Assembly: GCA_937858705.1 (NCBI GenBank)
Contig: CALLZM010000008.1
Span: 1-40,169 of the forward strand
Direction: 5' to 3'
DNA length: 40,169 nt
Source of the DNA: an uncultured Candidatus Saccharibacteria bacterium
Lineage (GTDB): Bacteria > Patescibacteriota > Saccharimonadia > Saccharimonadales > Saccharimonadaceae
The notes below the pieces were generated by a model. It worked only from the letters and a program-made list of their open reading frames with translations, made no database searches and was not told where the DNA came from. This document shows, one piece after another, positions 22,895 to 29,282 of the stretch (positions within the stretch are counted from its first letter, which is position 1; each line of letters starts with the position of its first letter). The position numbers and the translations under genes are program-made.

Positions 22895-24181
22895 TCATTT
22901 CGCATCGCTAAAGCGTGAGAAAAGGTCATCTTTCATACGCATGTCCTCTGGCGACTGGCGAACCAACTGATGATCTTCAGACATATTGCATAGTATTTTC
23001 ACTGTTTCTTCTAAATGCGAGATGCGCGAGCCTTTCACAAGTATGATTGCTCCGTCTTCGGTGATGCTCCTCACAAATGCGCCCGCTTCTATAGCGTCGC
23101 GGCATACTTTTACCTGACATCCCCGTTGCTTCGCGACAGTTGCCAAATTGCCAGACGATTGCTCGCCAACTACAACAACCCATGCCAAAAAGTCGGGGTT
23201 GCACAAAGCGCCAATATGACCATGGTATTCCGCAGATCGTTCATGCAGATGATCCATATCGCCCAGTATGGCAATCCGTTGTGGTGCATCACTGAACGAA
23301 TAGAGTGTTTGCAACGCAGAGGCTGCATCTGCGGGCGATGAGCTTTTGGAATCGTCAAGAATAACTGTGCCTTGAATACCCCGCAAAGGATTCATGCGGC
23401 CGGGCATGGCCTGAACTTGCGGAATGGCAGTGGCTATTTCTTGCTCGGTCATACCTAACTGGCTCGCTACCGCGGTACTAGCAGCGAGCGCGCGAATACT
23501 GTGCTCGCCAACCAGCGCGGTCGTTGTTTCAATGGGCGCCTGCCATTCAGGTGCGCCAATTTGAATTTTCGTATCGAATGCCTGTTGGCTATCAGTCATC
23601 ACTACGCTATACTCAGCGATCACATCCGACCCATAGGTAGTAATATTCGGCGTAGTGATGAGTTCGGCAAATCTTCCTTCAACATCATCACGATTGATGA
23701 TAGCCAACCCCGCATGAGCTGTGATAGACATAATTTCTTGCGCCAGCGCATCAACCGAAGGAAATAGTTGTAAACGAACTGGTGAAATGGCGGTTATAAC
23801 AGTAATAGCTGGGTGGAGGTATTCGACATATTGCGCCACACTACCCTTGGCGTTCATAGGCAATTCCTGAACAATAACATCTACTACCGCTTCTTTTTTC
23901 ACTACTCTCCGAGCTGCCGATAGCGCTTTTAGCCCGGCGAATAGTCCCATTTTTTTCGGCATAGCAATACCCAAGATAGTAAATGGTATCGAAAATGGCG
24001 ATGGATCCACCTCATCATGCATTCGCACGCGATATTTCGTAGACAAAACAGTACCAATAGCTCGCTTCACACTCGCCTTGCCGACACTACCGACAACAAC
24101 AACGAGGCGAATATCTGGATGTTTGTCGAAATACTGCTTAACGAGTTTCTGCAATTTTTTGTGGAACATATTTTGTAGCAT
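22895..24181 (-). CDS. Divergent Mur ligase family protein (MurF-like)
   Basis: 428 residues. Layout of a Mur ligase: ATP-binding centre, then a C-terminal domain. The P-loop is VVVGSVGKASVKRAIG, where the usual GKTT/S reads GKAS. QELPMNAKGSVAQYVEYLHP marks the MurF-type central region, but the His expected in the following SHxxxF stretch reads PVRLQLF. LVGEHSIRALAASTAVASQL and ILDDSKSSSPADAASALQTL match MurF sequences around the substrate and ATP sites. It probably joins an amino acid or peptide to a nucleotide- or lipid-linked precursor; loss of standard residues makes activity uncertain. The -10 TATCAT lies 6 nt from the ATG. Confidence 0.78.
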   Translation of the reverse strand: MLQNMFHKKLQKLVKQYFDKHPDIRLVVVVGSVGKASVKRAIGTVLSTKYRVRMHDEVDPSPFSIPFTILGIAMPKKMGLFAGLKALSAARRVVKKEAVVDVIVQELPMNAKGSVAQYVEYLHPAITVITAISPVRLQLFPSVDALAQEIMSITAHAGLAIINRDDVEGRFAELITTPNITTYGSDVIAEYSVVMTDSQQAFDTKIQIGAPEWQAPIETTTALVGEHSIRALAASTAVASQLGMTEQEIATAIPQVQAMPGRMNPLRGIQGTVILDDSKSSSPADAASALQTLYSFSDAPQRIAILGDMDHLHERSAEYHGHIGALCNPDFLAWVVVVGEQSSGNLATVAKQRGCQVKVCRDAIEAGAFVRSITEDGAIILVKGSRISHLEETVKILCNMSEDHQLVRQSPEDMRMKDDLFSRFSDAK

Positions 24182-24187
24182 AGATAT

Positions 24188-24193
24188 ATGATA
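24188..24193 (-). promoter_or_regulatory. -10 box of the divergent Mur ligase gene, leaderless spacing
   Basis: TATCAT on the minus strand, 6 nt before ATG 24181. Confidence 0.4.
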
Positions 24194-24225
24194 GCGGATA
24201 ATGGTTGTTGTTTCTAGGGGGCAGA

Positions 24226-24254
24226 TTACATTCAGCCAAATTCTATTGTATACT
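24226..24254 (+). promoter_or_regulatory. Promoter of the small membrane gene pair
   Basis: TTACAT (24226-24231), 17-nt spacer, TATACT (24249-24254). The start would lie about 30 nt before the AGGAG site. Confidence 0.6.
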
Positions 24255-24293
24255 CAGGGTAAGTTATCCATAAGCTTTTAATAGGAGTAAATC

Positions 24294-24611
24294 ATAAGCA
24301 AAAAACCATCAAACCGTTCAGTGATACGCAAAGCGAAAAATCTGCAGAGCCCATGGGTAATCATACTGCAATCAGTAGTTATCATGATTGTAACAATAGA
24401 AGCTACGCTGTTGATGAAAGGCTACGCTTCAAGCGATAAAGAAATGGTATTCTTCTGGATAGCTCCCTGCCTGATATTCGTCGGTGCCTTAGTGCTATCT
24501 TTCACGGTGAAGGGTTGGTCTCGATGGATTTGGATAGGATTAACTATTCTCGTGGCGATTATACTATTGATTATGATGTATACTTTTTTATTCCTAAATA
24601 TCCAATACTGA
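24294..24611 (+). CDS. Small membrane protein, possible ATA start
   Basis: About 105 residues with three membrane segments (WVIILQSVVIMIVTIEATLL; FFWIAPCLIFVGALVLSF; WIGLTILVAIILLIMMYTFL). The only good ribosome site (AGGAG, 24283-24287) is followed 6 nt later by the codon ATA at 24294 and SKKPSNRSVIRKAKN, a natural-looking N terminus. The first regular start in frame is GTG 24321, which has no ribosome site. So the gene uses AUA, or has lost its ATG, or one base is wrong. It lies just left of the inverted-repeat island. Function unknown. Confidence 0.55.
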   Translation: MSKKPSNRSVIRKAKNLQSPWVIILQSVVIMIVTIEATLLMKGYASSDKEMVFFWIAPCLIFVGALVLSFTVKGWSRWIWIGLTILVAIILLIMMYTFLFLNIQY

Positions 24612-24638
24612 TCCAAATTATCAATCACAAAGATTTAT

Positions 24639-24812
24639 ATGGTCAACACAGTTATTAGTAGCCAGGGAATCCCTGACGGATGTAGGTATGGCTTTACTCG
24701 AGGTAACTGCTTTCTGCCCGATGGATTGGGCGAGGTAGTTTACCTTGCGATTATCTCTGCGTGTTTTATCGTTGGTACGATCCTCTTTATCACAAATAGA
24801 TGTAAAAACTAA
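24639..24812 (+). CDS. 57-residue single-pass membrane protein, tentative
   Basis: ATG 24639 opens a 57-codon frame ending at 24812: a Gly-rich polar N-terminal half, then one hydrophobic helix (VVYLAIISACFIVGTILFI) and a short basic tail TNRCKN. It starts 27 nt after the preceding membrane gene on the same strand. The ribosome site is weak. It ends 28 nt before the left inverted repeat. Could be a real small membrane protein or chance. Confidence 0.4.
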   Translation: MVNTVISSQGIPDGCRYGFTRGNCFLPDGLGEVVYLAIISACFIVGTILFITNRCKN

Positions 24813-24840
24813 CCATAGCTTGATTGCATGGTCGCGTAAG

Positions 24841-24872
24841 AGAAAATACCTCACGAATGTGAGGTATTTTCT
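24841..24872. terminator. Palindromic terminator-like hairpin at the island's left edge
   Basis: AGAAAATACCTCAC / GTGAGGTATTTTCT, 14-bp stem with loop GAAT and A/T-rich arms; it could end transcription in both directions. Confidence 0.7.
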
Positions 24873-25056
24873 TTGGTGCGATTTTACAACCAAGTCAGAA
24901 CCGATTTCGAGCAAAACGGCTGAGCCGTGCAGGCTCAGCCCCAACGCCTGCGCGGGCAAGCCCGCGCTCGCCCCACCAGAAAAACCCTTTGCCTTATTTT
25001 TTTGAATTTCCCCCCGCCGAGATTTCTTTTTTAGTTGTAAAGGGTGTTTCTGGTGG
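24841..25056. repeat. Left 216-bp inverted repeat of the defence island
   Basis: Nearly identical, in opposite orientation, to 28741-28956; by eye there are about four substitutions, two one-base indels and a flipped hairpin loop. It contains a series of palindromes: a terminator hairpin (24841-24872), GGCTGAGCC/GGCTCAGCC (24918-24940), GCGCGGGC-AA-GCCCGCGC (24951-24968) and CCACCAGAAA...TTTCTGGTGG, which closes the inner part (about 24974-25056). There is no coding potential. This and the next 84 bases make up the gene-free stretch 24813-25140. Confidence 0.95.
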
Positions 25057-25081
25057 TTCGACTACTGCACAAGCAATAGAG

Positions 25082-25130
25082 GTGTTGGGGCTTCGCCCAG
25101 GCGGCAAAGCCGCCGCGCTACGCGTTCTCA
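25082..25130. repeat. Cluster of GC-rich hairpins
   Basis: GGGGCTTCGCCC and GGCGGC-AAA-GCCGCC lie just beyond the stop of the tail-anchored island gene, between it and the left repeat. They may protect or end the leftward message, but no U tract follows. Confidence 0.55.
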
Positions 25131-25140
25131 GTCCGAAAGC

Positions 25141-25533
25141 TTAACTGCCAAACTGGATACTCAGTACCGAGCCGATAACATATAGCAATATTGCTGTAAT
25201 TAAACCAGCTATAACTCTGATGATAATTTTTTGTGTAGCCTCTGAGCGTGATTGTGCTGTTTTTTCTTTTTCTTGATGAGTTCTGGCAATAGGCTTCGAT
25301 TTCTTAGTTAGCTTGAGAACTTCATGGGTTGGCGACCAGTCGCCAACCGCTATACCAATGGACTCATCTTTTATATCGACAAATCCCTTGCTCACAGCAT
25401 TTTTGACAAAATCTTCGCTAAATTGCTTTTTGGCGCTATCAAGCGTGTAGCTGTAGCTCGTATTGGTTTTGACTAGGTCGAGCAGCTCAACAAGTTGTGG
25501 CTGAGTTAGCCTGTAAAATGTGCGGCGCACCAT
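25141..25533 (-). CDS. Tail-anchored protein of the TIR cassette, unknown function
   Basis: 130 residues. Residues 1-70 are soluble (FYRLTQPQLVELLDLVKTNT) and may be a small helical domain, possibly winged-helix-like. Residues 75-100 are basic and charged, and one membrane segment ends the protein (IIRVIAGLITAILLYVIGSV). It should be anchored in the membrane with the soluble part inside. Third gene of a leftward cassette, 6 nt after the TIR gene stop, so cotranslation is likely. A role as membrane partner or second effector of the TIR system is inference from position only. Confidence 0.75.
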   Translation of the reverse strand: MVRRTFYRLTQPQLVELLDLVKTNTSYSYTLDSAKKQFSEDFVKNAVSKGFVDIKDESIGIAVGDWSPTHEVLKLTKKSKPIARTHQEKEKTAQSRSEATQKIIIRVIAGLITAILLYVIGSVLSIQFGS

Positions 25534-25539
25534 TTTTCT

Positions 25540-25986
25540 TTATCTGCCAGCCTTTACTGCCGCATCTTCAATCCATTTTCCAAGGTTTGCTGCGCCATTG
25601 CTTGCGTTCCATTTGTAAACGGGGTATCCCGCTGGTAATGGGTTGGCTCCAAGATTGCCAGTGTTACCGTGCTGGTCTTTGATACCACTGATGTGTACAC
25701 CAATTAAGCCCTTGCCAAGTTCTATGCTCTTTTGGATTTCATATTTAACCCACCTTCGGCTGGCAGTTTGCTCTCCGATAAGCACCACTGTAACAGATGT
25801 ACCTTGTAATTGCCTGTCAATCCAATTCTTTATGGCAGTATCACCATTACGCTTGATTGACTCCCACTCGGCCTTATCGTAAAAAGGACTTTTCTCAAGA
25901 TTAGTAATTACTCCGCAGTTACGCACTTGCCCGACGCGCCATGCGTCGCGGGCGTAATGAAAACTAAAAAATACTTTACGAGCCAT
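25540..25986 (-). CDS. TIR-like domain protein of the ThsB type (PF08937)
   Basis: 148 residues, a single domain. KVFFSFHYARDAWRVGQVRN at the N terminus is the hallmark of the ThsB/DUF1863 group. GTSVTVVLIGEQTASRRWVK then YEIQKSIELGKGLIGVHI gives the TIR core, where Glu in WVKYEI matches the catalytic Glu of NAD-cleaving TIRs. In Thoeris systems ThsB senses phage and makes a cyclic ADP-ribose-type signal. Here no ThsA (SIR2-SLOG or macro effector) is present; the partners are two membrane proteins. GGAGGTGAGG precedes the ATG; overlaps the upstream gene by 11 nt. Confidence 0.88.
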   Translation of the reverse strand: MARKVFFSFHYARDAWRVGQVRNCGVITNLEKSPFYDKAEWESIKRNGDTAIKNWIDRQLQGTSVTVVLIGEQTASRRWVKYEIQKSIELGKGLIGVHISGIKDQHGNTGNLGANPLPAGYPVYKWNASNGAANLGKWIEDAAVKAGR

Positions 25987-26434
25987 GGATAATCCTCACC
26001 TCCAATCCATAATTATTTATCATTAACACGAGAAGAATAAGCATAATAAGCACTGTGCCATAGAACAGCACTAATACAGGGCGACCGAAGAAAGTCTTCA
26101 GCCAGCACTTGAATGACCTGTCGCCTTTATCTGGGGTTAGCGTGTAATCAATCTTTTCTGGCTCGATTACGGCGACTTTGTTATAAATATTCCGAAAAGC
26201 CCGCTCCAGCATGAGATAGTAGGCGTCAACGCTCCAAAATAGTAATGTTGATACGATAGGCACAGCCATAAGAGCTGTATTTGAGTCTTGCGCCGCAAAT
26301 GCCGATATACCAGCGATGATAGTGATTGACCACCCCTTGAATAGGAAAGAGTTTGACGCCATACGATTAACCACACCTTGTATGAGTTCAAGATGTTTGC
26401 GTTTATCTTCGGCTGTTGTACCTCCGTTTGCCAT
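25976..26434 (-). CDS. Multi-pass membrane protein heading the TIR cassette, candidate effector
   Basis: 152 residues from ATG 26434 (MANGGTTAEDKRKHLELIQG). Two close membrane segments (WSITIIAGISAFAAQ; ALMAVPIVSTLLFWSVDAYY), a cytoplasmic linker of about 45 residues (LERAFRNIYNKVAVIEPEKI), then a third segment (VLVLFYGTVLIMLILLVLMI). The FWSVDAYYLMLERAFRNIYN block looks like the conserved core of a small membrane family that I associate with TIR neighbours; I cannot name a Pfam entry. TTGCAA-17-TATAAT lies upstream, with the -10 6 nt from the ATG: leaderless. Membrane disruption on TIR signalling is the working idea. Confidence 0.8.
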   Translation of the reverse strand: MANGGTTAEDKRKHLELIQGVVNRMASNSFLFKGWSITIIAGISAFAAQDSNTALMAVPIVSTLLFWSVDAYYLMLERAFRNIYNKVAVIEPEKIDYTLTPDKGDRSFKCWLKTFFGRPVLVLFYGTVLIMLILLVLMINNYGLEVRIIHGS

Positions 26435-26440
26435 GGTGTT

Positions 26441-26469
26441 ATTATAGCTCCCCAAGAAGATATTTGCAA
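26441..26469 (-). promoter_or_regulatory. Promoter of the TIR cassette, leaderless spacing
   Basis: Minus strand TTGCAA (26469-26464), 17-nt spacer, TATAAT (26446-26441), then AACACC and the ATG. Strong match for a cassette expected to be constitutively ready. Confidence 0.75.
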
Positions 26470-26532
26470 TACTAACATTAGCATTTCATAATATGCTTAT
26501 GCTTTTATAGTCTTTCGCCCCATACGCCCATA

Positions 26533-26561
26533 TTCACCTTTTTTCAGTAGTGCGATATAAT
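26533..26561 (+). promoter_or_regulatory. Promoter of the structured RNA / methyltransferase unit
   Basis: TTCACC (26533-26538), 17-nt spacer, TATAAT (26556-26561). Divergent from the TIR cassette promoter, about 65 bp apart. Predicted start at GGG 26566-26568, which begins the closing helix. Confidence 0.7.
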
Positions 26562-26565
26562 AAAA

Positions 26566-26698
26566 GGGCAACAACTAAATAATCAAAGCGCCTCGGCATG
26601 AGGAGCTTAACGCTTGAAAGGCGGTCATTTGGCTTACTTTCAATTGGTGCGTTAAGCTCTGATTGTTTAGTTGTTGCAGCCAGTGGCTGCCTTTTTTG
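26566..26698 (+). ncRNA. Structured leader or free RNA ending in a terminator, before the methyltransferase
   Basis: 18 continuous base pairs (one G-U) join 26568-26585 (GCAACAACTAAATAATCA) to 26660-26677. Stacked inside are 11 bp (GAGCTTAACGC 26603-26613 with GCGTTAAGCTC 26649-26659) and 7 bp (TTGAAAG 26614-26620 with CTTTCAA 26637-26643), with a 16-nt apical loop, a 5-nt bulge and a 17-nt side bulge that can make its own CCTC/GAGG hairpin. GCAGC-CAGTG-GCTGC and T6 (26692-26697) form an intrinsic terminator whose first two bases are shared with the closing stem. A further hairpin GTAGTT/AACTAC lies right before the methyltransferase ribosome site. Not a class I recognise. Confidence 0.75.
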
Positions 26699-26747
26699 TT
26701 GGTTGGTAGTTCCGCGGCTTTTAACTACAGGAGGGACGACCAGACCA

Positions 26748-27686
26748 ATGACCAGAAAACAAAAGTACACCGTGGTATCTCTATTCGCTGGAGCTGGCGG
26801 CATGGATATTGGCTTTGACCTTGAGGGCTTTAAGACAATATGGGCGAACGATTTTGACAAAGATGCTTGTGAAACGCACAAGGCGTGGTCGGGCGCAGAA
26901 GTGGTTTGTGGCTCTATCGAGAAAGTTGATTTAGACACACTACCAAAGGCTGACGTTGTGCTTGGTGGCTTTCCGTGTCAGGGCTTTAGCCTTGCGGGGC
27001 CACGTAAGGTTGATGACAAGCGCAACGTCCTATACCAGTACTTTGTAAAGGTCATTGAAAAAGTACAGCCTCGTGCTTTTGTCGCAGAGAATGTCAAGGG
27101 TATTCTCACGCTTGGCGGCGGCGAAATCATCAAAGTGATTATTCAAGAGTTTTCAGATAAGGGGTATAACGTACAGTTCAAGCTACTGAACGCAGCCGAC
27201 CATAACGTACCCGAAGATCGTTTTCGTGTCATTATGGTTGGTATCCGCAAAGATGTAAAAACGGATTTTTCATACCCAGAGCCAGCAAAAGAAAAAGTAA
27301 CGCTTAAACAGGCGCTTGGTCATTTTTCTGAACCAAAAGACGGCGAGGTATTAGAGGGCGGCTTTTCGCCACGCTTTATGAGCCGAAACAGAAAACGAGG
27401 TTGGGACGAACAGGCATTTACAGTCCCTGCTATGGCAAAGCAAGTAACACTCCACCCCTCATCTCCAGACATGGTAAAGCTCGATAAAGACCTGTGGCAG
27501 TTTGGTAAAGGCAAAACACGGCGATTATCGTGGCGAGAGGCTGCTGCCGTTCAGACTTTCCCCGAGGACATGCACTTTGCTGGTAATCTGGTGTCTATTT
27601 ATAAGCAGATTGGTAACGCTGTACCCGTTAATTTAGCACGAGCAGTGGCGAGTGAGCTGTATAAATCACTGGGGCGTGCGGAGTAA
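26748..27686 (+). CDS. DNA cytosine-5 methyltransferase, M.HaeIII-like (predicted GGCC)
   Basis: 312 residues. Motif I VSLFAGAGGMDIGFDLEGF binds SAM; motif IV GGFPCQGFSLAG holds the catalytic Cys; motif VI is FVAENVKGIL; motif VIII VPEDRFRVIMVGIRK; then FMSRNRKRGWDEQAFTVPAM and motif X YKQIGNAVPVNLA. The variable region, including FMSRNR and the Q-x-x-LHP block, matches M.HaeIII closely, so methylation of GGCC is likely. The start at 26748 follows AGGAGGG (12 nt spacing); the open frame further upstream covers the structured RNA and is not protein. The nuclease gene overlaps the stop (TAATG). GGCC sites are common in the window. Confidence 0.94.
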   Translation: MTRKQKYTVVSLFAGAGGMDIGFDLEGFKTIWANDFDKDACETHKAWSGAEVVCGSIEKVDLDTLPKADVVLGGFPCQGFSLAGPRKVDDKRNVLYQYFVKVIEKVQPRAFVAENVKGILTLGGGEIIKVIIQEFSDKGYNVQFKLLNAADHNVPEDRFRVIMVGIRKDVKTDFSYPEPAKEKVTLKQALGHFSEPKDGEVLEGGFSPRFMSRNRKRGWDEQAFTVPAMAKQVTLHPSSPDMVKLDKDLWQFGKGKTRRLSWREAAAVQTFPEDMHFAGNLVSIYKQIGNAVPVNLARAVASELYKSLGRAE

Positions 27687-28663
27687 TGACCACCGCAAGG
27701 CTTAACCAGACAATACAGGGCAAAGCCTATGAATATGCTTGCATGCAAGCCATCGCTGATAGCGTTGGACACGTTAGGCGTGTGCGCATAGTGCATAATT
27801 CAAGCCTAACAGTTGCGCAAAATGCGTGGGAGTTAATCGATGACACGCAGAAAACGAAAATGACAAAATCTGCACGAGCTGGCGTTGAAACCCTACTGCA
27901 ACTTGAGCCAAAGATTGTAGAAGACGGCAATGATGATTTAGAACTATCTCTACAGGCTGACAAGAAAGGTGTCGAAGGCGACGTTCGCGATGTTCTCATT
28001 ATTCGGCGGAGCATTGCATGGGAGATTGGTATTTCAGTAAAGCACAATCACTCTGCAGTTAAACACTCTCGGTTATCGCAAAGTATAGATTTTGGCAAAG
28101 AGTGGTTTGGCGTGCCAAGCTCACCTCATTATTTTGATGAGATATTGCCAGTGTTTACTCGGTTAAATAGGTTAAAATCAGCGGGGGTAAGATGGGGTGA
28201 TATAAGTGATAAGGCAACAGCCATATACGTACCGCTTCTTAACGCCTTCATGAACGAATTGAGGCGGCTTGATACCGAAAACCCAAACGTAGTACCTGCC
28301 CGACTGCTTGAGTATCTACTAGGACGCAAAGATTTTTACAAGATTATTTCAAATGATGCTGGCAAGTTCACAATGCTACAATGTTTTAATCTACACGGCA
28401 CCTTAAATACTGCTTCAAGTACTAGCCAGCCATCGCTAAAGGTACGCGGCGTAGATATGCCAAGCAAGATATACTTCCTTGACTTTAGGTCAATGCAGAG
28501 TGGCGAGCAGTCGCAAACAACAATTCAGCTTGTGATGGACGGCAACTGGGCGGTAAGTTTTAGAATACATAGTGCCAGCACGATGGTTGAACCAAGTCTA
28601 AAGTTTGATATTCAGCTTACGGGTGTGCCTAGTTCTATGTTTAGTAATAGCGTTAGTTGGTAG
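27686..28663 (+). CDS. HaeIII-family type II restriction endonuclease (predicted GGCC)
   Basis: 325 residues. Matches the HaeIII endonuclease family (PF09556) as I know it: QGKAYEYACMQAIADSV at the start, LEPKIVEDGNDDLELSLQAD, then GVEGDVRDVLIIRRSIAWEI and SVKHNHSAVKHSRLSQSIDF, where the acidic residues, Glu and Lys form the likely PD-(D/E)XK-type centre, and the ending FRIHSASTMVEPSLKFDIQL. The ATG shares its A with the methyltransferase stop, so the nuclease is made after the protective enzyme. Appears complete. A 14-bp inverted repeat follows the stop. Confidence 0.93.
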   Translation: MTTARLNQTIQGKAYEYACMQAIADSVGHVRRVRIVHNSSLTVAQNAWELIDDTQKTKMTKSARAGVETLLQLEPKIVEDGNDDLELSLQADKKGVEGDVRDVLIIRRSIAWEIGISVKHNHSAVKHSRLSQSIDFGKEWFGVPSSPHYFDEILPVFTRLNRLKSAGVRWGDISDKATAIYVPLLNAFMNELRRLDTENPNVVPARLLEYLLGRKDFYKIISNDAGKFTMLQCFNLHGTLNTASSTSQPSLKVRGVDMPSKIYFLDFRSMQSGEQSQTTIQLVMDGNWAVSFRIHSASTMVEPSLKFDIQLTGVPSSMFSNSVSW

Positions 28664-28670
28664 ACGGAAA

Positions 28671-28712
28671 GATACGCTATATCTAGCGTATGTACACCAG
28701 ATATAGCGTATC
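28671..28712. repeat. 14-bp perfect inverted repeat after the endonuclease gene
   Basis: GATACGCTATATCT (28671-28684), 14-nt spacer, AGATATAGCGTATC (28699-28712). The spacer repeats AGCGTAT. It may cap the restriction mRNA or be a recombination or binding site; there is no U tract. A second hairpin GTCGCTAAAGCGAC lies at 28721-28734. Confidence 0.8.
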
Positions 28713-28740
28713 AACGCCAAGTCGCTAAAGCGACACGCCA

Positions 28741-28956
28741 CCACCAGAAAACACCCTTTACAACTAAAAAAGAAATCTCGGCGGGGGGAAATTCAAAAAA
28801 TAAGGCAAAGGGTTTTTCTGGTGGGGCGAGCGCGGGCTTGCCCGCGCAGGCGTTGGGGCTGAGCCTACACAGCTCAGCCGTTTTGCTCGAAATCGGTTCG
28901 GACTTGGTTGTAAAGTCGCACCAAAGAAAATACCTCACGAATGTGAGGTATTTTCT
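28741..28956. repeat. Right 216-bp inverted repeat of the defence island
   Basis: Inverted copy of 24841-25056, carrying the same hairpins. The GGCTGAGC stem has two changes relative to the left copy. Its outer end touches the encoded CCA of tRNA-Phe. Confidence 0.95.
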
Positions 28957-28960
28957 TTGG
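28921..28960. terminator. Palindromic terminator-like hairpin after tRNA-Phe
   Basis: 18-bp stem CCAAAGAAAATACCTCAC / GTGAGGTATTTTCTTTGG with loop GAAT. It starts within the CCA end of tRNA-Phe on the minus strand and could end the tRNA transcript. Confidence 0.75.
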
Positions 28961-29033
28961 TGGCTCCTCCCGGACTCGAACCGGGGACACAAGGCTCTTC
29001 AGGCCTCTGCTCTACCAGCTGAGCTAAAGAGCC
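28958..29033 (-). tRNA. tRNA-Phe (GAA)
   Basis: Acceptor GGCTCTT/AGGAGCC, anticodon stem GAGGC/GCCTT with loop CTGAAGA (anticodon GAA), T arm with GGTTCGAGTCC. Discriminator A and CCA encoded. Its 3' end faces the inverted-repeat island, a common integration arrangement. Confidence 0.96.
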
Positions 29034-29051
29034 GTAGTTTTCATTCTTCTA

Positions 29052-29127
29052 TGGTGCGGGTATGGAGACTCTAACTCCAGGCCTCTTCCATGGCAAGGAA
29101 GCGCTCTAACAACTGAGCTATACCCGC
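29052..29127 (-). tRNA. tRNA-Gly (GCC)
   Basis: Acceptor GCGGGTA/TACCCGC, anticodon stem CTTCC/GGAAG with loop TTGCCAT (anticodon GCC). Discriminator A and CCA encoded. Located 18 nt upstream of tRNA-Phe; probably cotranscribed. Confidence 0.96.
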
Positions 29128-29282
29128 ATGCAGTATATACCAAAACTGGTACTAGAATGTACGATTACCGTAAAGGTACCTAAAAAGTATAGCGAATTCC
29201 GAGAAGTATTGCAAGTGGCTTTCTCTATTTTCCTCTGGCCACCTCGTGCTATACTAGTAAGTAATACATAAAGGAGGTGCGC

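Noticed and set aside
24621-24959. Minus-strand ORF across the left repeat
   Set aside because: It runs through the hairpin repeat without a ribosome site; the plus-strand 57-codon frame has a better protein pattern.
26598-26747. 50 extra codons at the start of the methyltransferase
   Set aside because: This stretch lies within the structured RNA, and motif I begins right after MTRKQKY at 26748.
24841-28960. CRISPR array or prophage in the island
   Set aside because: There is one inverted pair of repeats, not regularly spaced direct repeats, and no structural, lysis or integrase genes.
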